Below, piece after piece: positions 61,743 to 64,000 of a DNA stretch of 64,000 nucleotides. Below the pieces are notes generated by a model, which was not told where the DNA came from, ran no database searches, and saw only the letters and a list, made by a program, of their open reading frames with translations. The translations under genes were made by a program, and so were the position numbers. Source of the stretch: Halomonas sp. BDJS001. GTDB taxonomy: Bacteria; Pseudomonadota; Gammaproteobacteria; Pseudomonadales; Halomonadaceae. The DNA lies in the NCBI RefSeq assembly GCF_026104355.1, contig NZ_CP110535.1, positions 1,364,001 to 1,428,000 of the forward strand, read 5' to 3'. The first letter of the stretch is position 1; each line of letters opens with the position of its first letter.

Positions 61743-63191
61743 TTAATGGTTGGGTTCCTGGTTCAGCTTTTCGAGAGCGGCCAAGCTCTGTTTTACCAGT
61801 GCCGAAGCGTCTGCTTGCGAAGCAGATTCGCTATAGCAGCGCAGCTCCGGTGCATTGCCAGAGGGGCGAAGGTGCACAATATCGCCATTTTCAAGCGTGG
61901 CTCTCAAGCCATCAGTGCTATTGACTGCTGCAATGCCAGCTTGTAACCCTAATGTTTGCTGCATCAGCTCAGGTGAGGTTTGCCATTCGGCCAGTAACGC
62001 ATGGCTTTTCTCCGTGGCGAAATCCTTGAGTCGGTCGCTTGCCGTATAGCGGGCAGGTAAGTCAGAGATTAGCTGCGAGAGGTTAATCCCTCGTTGGGCG
62101 GCCATCACCATCAAAGTAAGGGCGGGGAGCAGCGCATCACGGGTGGGTAGGGCGGCTAATTGACGACCATCGCTCTCCAGTCTGCTTCCCAATAGAAAAC
62201 CACCGTTGGCTTCAAACCCAGCCACTCGCGTAAACCGCTTACTGAGCTTAGCCATACTGTCCAATACATACGGTGAACCAATGCGCGTGCGCTCAACTAG
62301 CTGGAAGGCACCGCAGGCTTCTATCGCTGTATTGCAGCTTACCGGCACAGCCAGCGCTTCGATTCCCAATGCACGGGCGCAGAGTAACCCGACAATATCA
62401 CCACGCTGCCACGTACCCGTTTCATCTCCAAGCAATGGGCGATCTCCATCGCCATCGGTAGAAAGCAGGGCTTGTAGTTGGTGTTGGTTTGCCCAGGCAC
62501 GCCCTTGAGCCTGATCCTCGTCGCTAACGGCCTCGGTATCTACAGGCACAAAGGCTTCGCTGCGGCCTAGTACCACTACATCCGCACCTAACTCGCTCAA
62601 AATATGCGCATTCAAATCGCGCCCTGCGGCCGAGTGTTGGTACAAGCCTACCCGCCAACCTTTTAATGGCTCACCTGGAAACCATGCAGTGAAGCGCTGG
62701 GAGTATGCCTTATTAGCTGCTTCAGAGACCTCGCTGCGCGTCGGCGGAGGTAGTGGAGGCATTGCTGCCTCGGCATTAAGAATGGCGGTTTCATCAGCTT
62801 TGGTGATCTCGCCATCGGGGCGATAAAACTTGATGCCGTTCCGGTCAAACGGGATATGGCTGCCAGTGATCATGATGCAGGGTACGTCATCCTCCATTGC
62901 CTTTAATGCCAGAGCGGGCGTTGGCAATATACCGTAATCATCCACTTCCACTCCCAGCGTATGGGCCGCACTGGTACAGGCGGCTGCCATCGCCGGGCTG
63001 CTGGGGCGGCGATCCATGCCTAGCGCAATACGTTCTACTGGAAAAGAGTCCCGCATGGCGGTAATAAAGGCCACGGTGAAAGCTGCACATACTTCATCGG
63101 TAAACTGTTCAACCAGCCCTCGTGCGCCGCTGGTACCAAAAGCAATGCCGCTGTCATGAATAATCGCGGTAGTCGAACGTATTGAACTCAA
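61743..63191 (-). CDS. Phosphomannomutase/phosphoglucomutase-family phosphohexomutase
   Basis: The 482-residue enzyme has the family start GIAFGTSGARGLVEQFTDEV, the phosphoserine loop CIMITGSHIPFDRNGIKFYR and the metal loop STDGDGDRPLLGDE. The sugar-binding loop FEANGGFLL and phosphate-binding RPSGNAPELRCY are present. These four sites are complete. It probably interconverts mannose or glucose 6- and 1-phosphates for polysaccharide or sugar-nucleotide synthesis. TGSHIPF instead of TASHNP is typical of a CpsG-like branch. It starts at ATG 63191 with GGAGAA upstream. Confidence 0.92.
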   Translation of the reverse strand: MSSIRSTTAIIHDSGIAFGTSGARGLVEQFTDEVCAAFTVAFITAMRDSFPVERIALGMDRRPSSPAMAAACTSAAHTLGVEVDDYGILPTPALALKAMEDDVPCIMITGSHIPFDRNGIKFYRPDGEITKADETAILNAEAAMPPLPPPTRSEVSEAANKAYSQRFTAWFPGEPLKGWRVGLYQHSAAGRDLNAHILSELGADVVVLGRSEAFVPVDTEAVSDEDQAQGRAWANQHQLQALLSTDGDGDRPLLGDETGTWQRGDIVGLLCARALGIEALAVPVSCNTAIEACGAFQLVERTRIGSPYVLDSMAKLSKRFTRVAGFEANGGFLLGSRLESDGRQLAALPTRDALLPALTLMVMAAQRGINLSQLISDLPARYTASDRLKDFATEKSHALLAEWQTSPELMQQTLGLQAGIAAVNSTDGLRATLENGDIVHLRPSGNAPELRCYSESASQADASALVKQSLAALEKLNQEPNH

Positions 63192-63295
63192 TGTATTTCT
63201 CCTGGGAAAGTGCTTGCAGTGAGTTTAACACCCTAGGTGGGAAGCGCTACGGGCGCTTTGATCGCTGAAGCGATCAGGAAAAATGGCTACTAAGA

Positions 63296-63325
63296 CAAAA
63301 AATGGCCCCCGCAAGCGGAGGCCAT
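63296..63325 (-). terminator. Terminator downstream of the nuclease gene
   Basis: On the minus strand ATGGCCTCCGC and GCGGGGGCCAT pair with one mismatch around TT (63302-63325), followed by a T-run. It lies 21 bases past the nuclease stop. A second small hairpin (GATCGCT / AGCGATC, 63261-63276) follows. Confidence 0.85.
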
Positions 63326-63346
63326 CTCAAACGGTAGTACGTTTAA

Positions 63347-64000
63347 TTAGGCTTCAGCGAGGCCTAAGTTCAGACCTACTAAGATAGGGTCATGGTCTGA
63401 ACTACGGAACGCGTCGTCGGCGTATAGATTGTCATCCTGACGATCATTAGTGAAGTCGGTGTTGTAGTCCAACGCCGATGCCTCATCCGCATTGATGTGC
63501 CAGGTCGTGGTTCCTGTGACTTGGCCTGCCAGAGATTCACTGGCTAACGCATGATCCAAAGAGCCCCAGAAGCCATCAAAGACGTAGCTATAGTCATCGT
63601 CAAGCAGATCATAGCCAGCATTCTTCAGTGTCGTGATGGGGTCTTCCATGGCATAAGCATTCAAGTCGCCCAGAATCAGCACGTCGCTGTCATCGCTACC
63701 GGTGGGCTTGGTGCCAAGCCATTCGAGCAGCTCCTCTGCGGCCTTAACGCGGGTAGGATTATTATTCGCCTGGCCATCGCCAATGGCATCTTCGCCGTTA
63801 ACCACACTGCCTTTGGATTTAAAATGGTTTACGACGACAGAGAATTCCTCCCCATTGCCATCCACAAAGGTTTGCATCACCGGTGCACGGTTTGCAGTAG
63901 TGAAAGCCCCATCGGTTTTAGTGGCTGCAGCGCCGTTAGGTGTCACCGCCTGGCTGTTGTAGATGACCCCAACCGCAATGGCATCATCACCAGGGCTAGT
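63347..64000 (-). CDS. ExeM/NucH-like extracellular endonuclease/exonuclease/phosphatase (3' part)
   Basis: The frame is open to the window edge, so only the last 217 residues are seen. DDAIAVGVIYNSQAVTP, SVVVNHFKSKGSV, DVLILGDLNAYAMEDPI, GFWGSLDHALASESL and AFRSSDHDPILVGLNL are the catalytic blocks of the endonuclease/exonuclease/phosphatase fold. They include the general base region SSDHDP. The pattern, especially HFKSKGS with DLNAYAMEDP, is that of large secreted ExeM or NucH DNases, which degrade extracellular DNA. The N-terminal signal and lamin/OB parts lie outside. The acidic composition fits a halophile exoenzyme. Confidence 0.9.
   Translation of the reverse strand, partial: TSPGDDAIAVGVIYNSQAVTPNGAAATKTDGAFTTANRAPVMQTFVDGNGEEFSVVVNHFKSKGSVVNGEDAIGDGQANNNPTRVKAAEELLEWLGTKPTGSDDSDVLILGDLNAYAMEDPITTLKNAGYDLLDDDYSYVFDGFWGSLDHALASESLAGQVTGTTTWHINADEASALDYNTDFTNDRQDDNLYADDAFRSSDHDPILVGLNLGLAEA

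Overview
The window looks like a chromosome segment of a Halomonas/Vreelandella-type gammaproteobacterium. The evidence is a monomeric NADP isocitrate dehydrogenase, an 180-kDa-class NAD glutamate dehydrogenase, several TRAP transporters, an NAGGN-type M42 peptidase, and a typical gammaproteobacterial core order (clpS-clpA / infA-ate-aat, ftsK-lolA-rarA). No rRNA, CRISPR array, prophage or insertion sequence was seen.

Layout. Positions 1-20,100 are core genes: the icd 3' end, clpS and clpA facing an aat-ate-infA operon (a complete N-degron pathway), ftsK, lolA, a frameshifted rarA, a hemerythrin-like gene, murI, trmA, a giant NAD-GDH gene and pyrD. Positions 20,100-29,400 hold rmf, rlmKL, a glutaredoxin-like gene, a frameshifted WGR-like gene, pdxB, a RelB/RelE-type toxin-antitoxin pair, htpX, alaA, a YlqF-type GTPase and msrB. 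Positions 29,500-34,100 are a TRAP transporter (dctPQM) plus gamma-glutamyltransferase operon. Positions 34,400-34,950 are a tRNA Glu-Gly-Glu-Gly array with a decayed fifth unit. Positions 35,100-39,200 hold an ABC exporter, queF, a nitroreductase, a thioesterase and tRNA-Ser(GGA).

Positions 39,200-56,800 are the accessory part. A LysR regulator faces an acyl-CoA dehydrogenase / CoA-transferase / TAXI-TRAP cluster whose permease is frameshifted. A second LysR faces a second TAXI-TRAP system joined to a split AtuA-family (DUF1446) enzyme. Between them are a zincin-like protein, a frameshifted DJ-1/PfpI gene, and an AT-rich region with two related small RNAs. Both sRNAs carry many GGA motifs in hairpin loops and end in terminators, as CsrA/RsmA-sequestering RNAs do, and they flank a tiny zinc-ribbon gene. 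An M42 peptidase follows. Positions 56,900-64,000 hold an NSS-family transporter, umuDC with an SOS box, glyA, a phosphohexomutase, and the 3' part of an ExeM/NucH-like nuclease.

Four genes (rarA, the WGR-like gene, the first TAXI-TRAP permease, the DJ-1 gene) are each broken by a 1-2 base indel in a short G/C run while both halves still encode conserved protein. Base-calling or assembly errors are at least as likely as real gene loss. The most interesting signals are the twin Csr/Rsm-type sRNAs with the zinc-ribbon gene between them, the two parallel LysR/TAXI-TRAP catabolic islands, and the decaying tRNA array.
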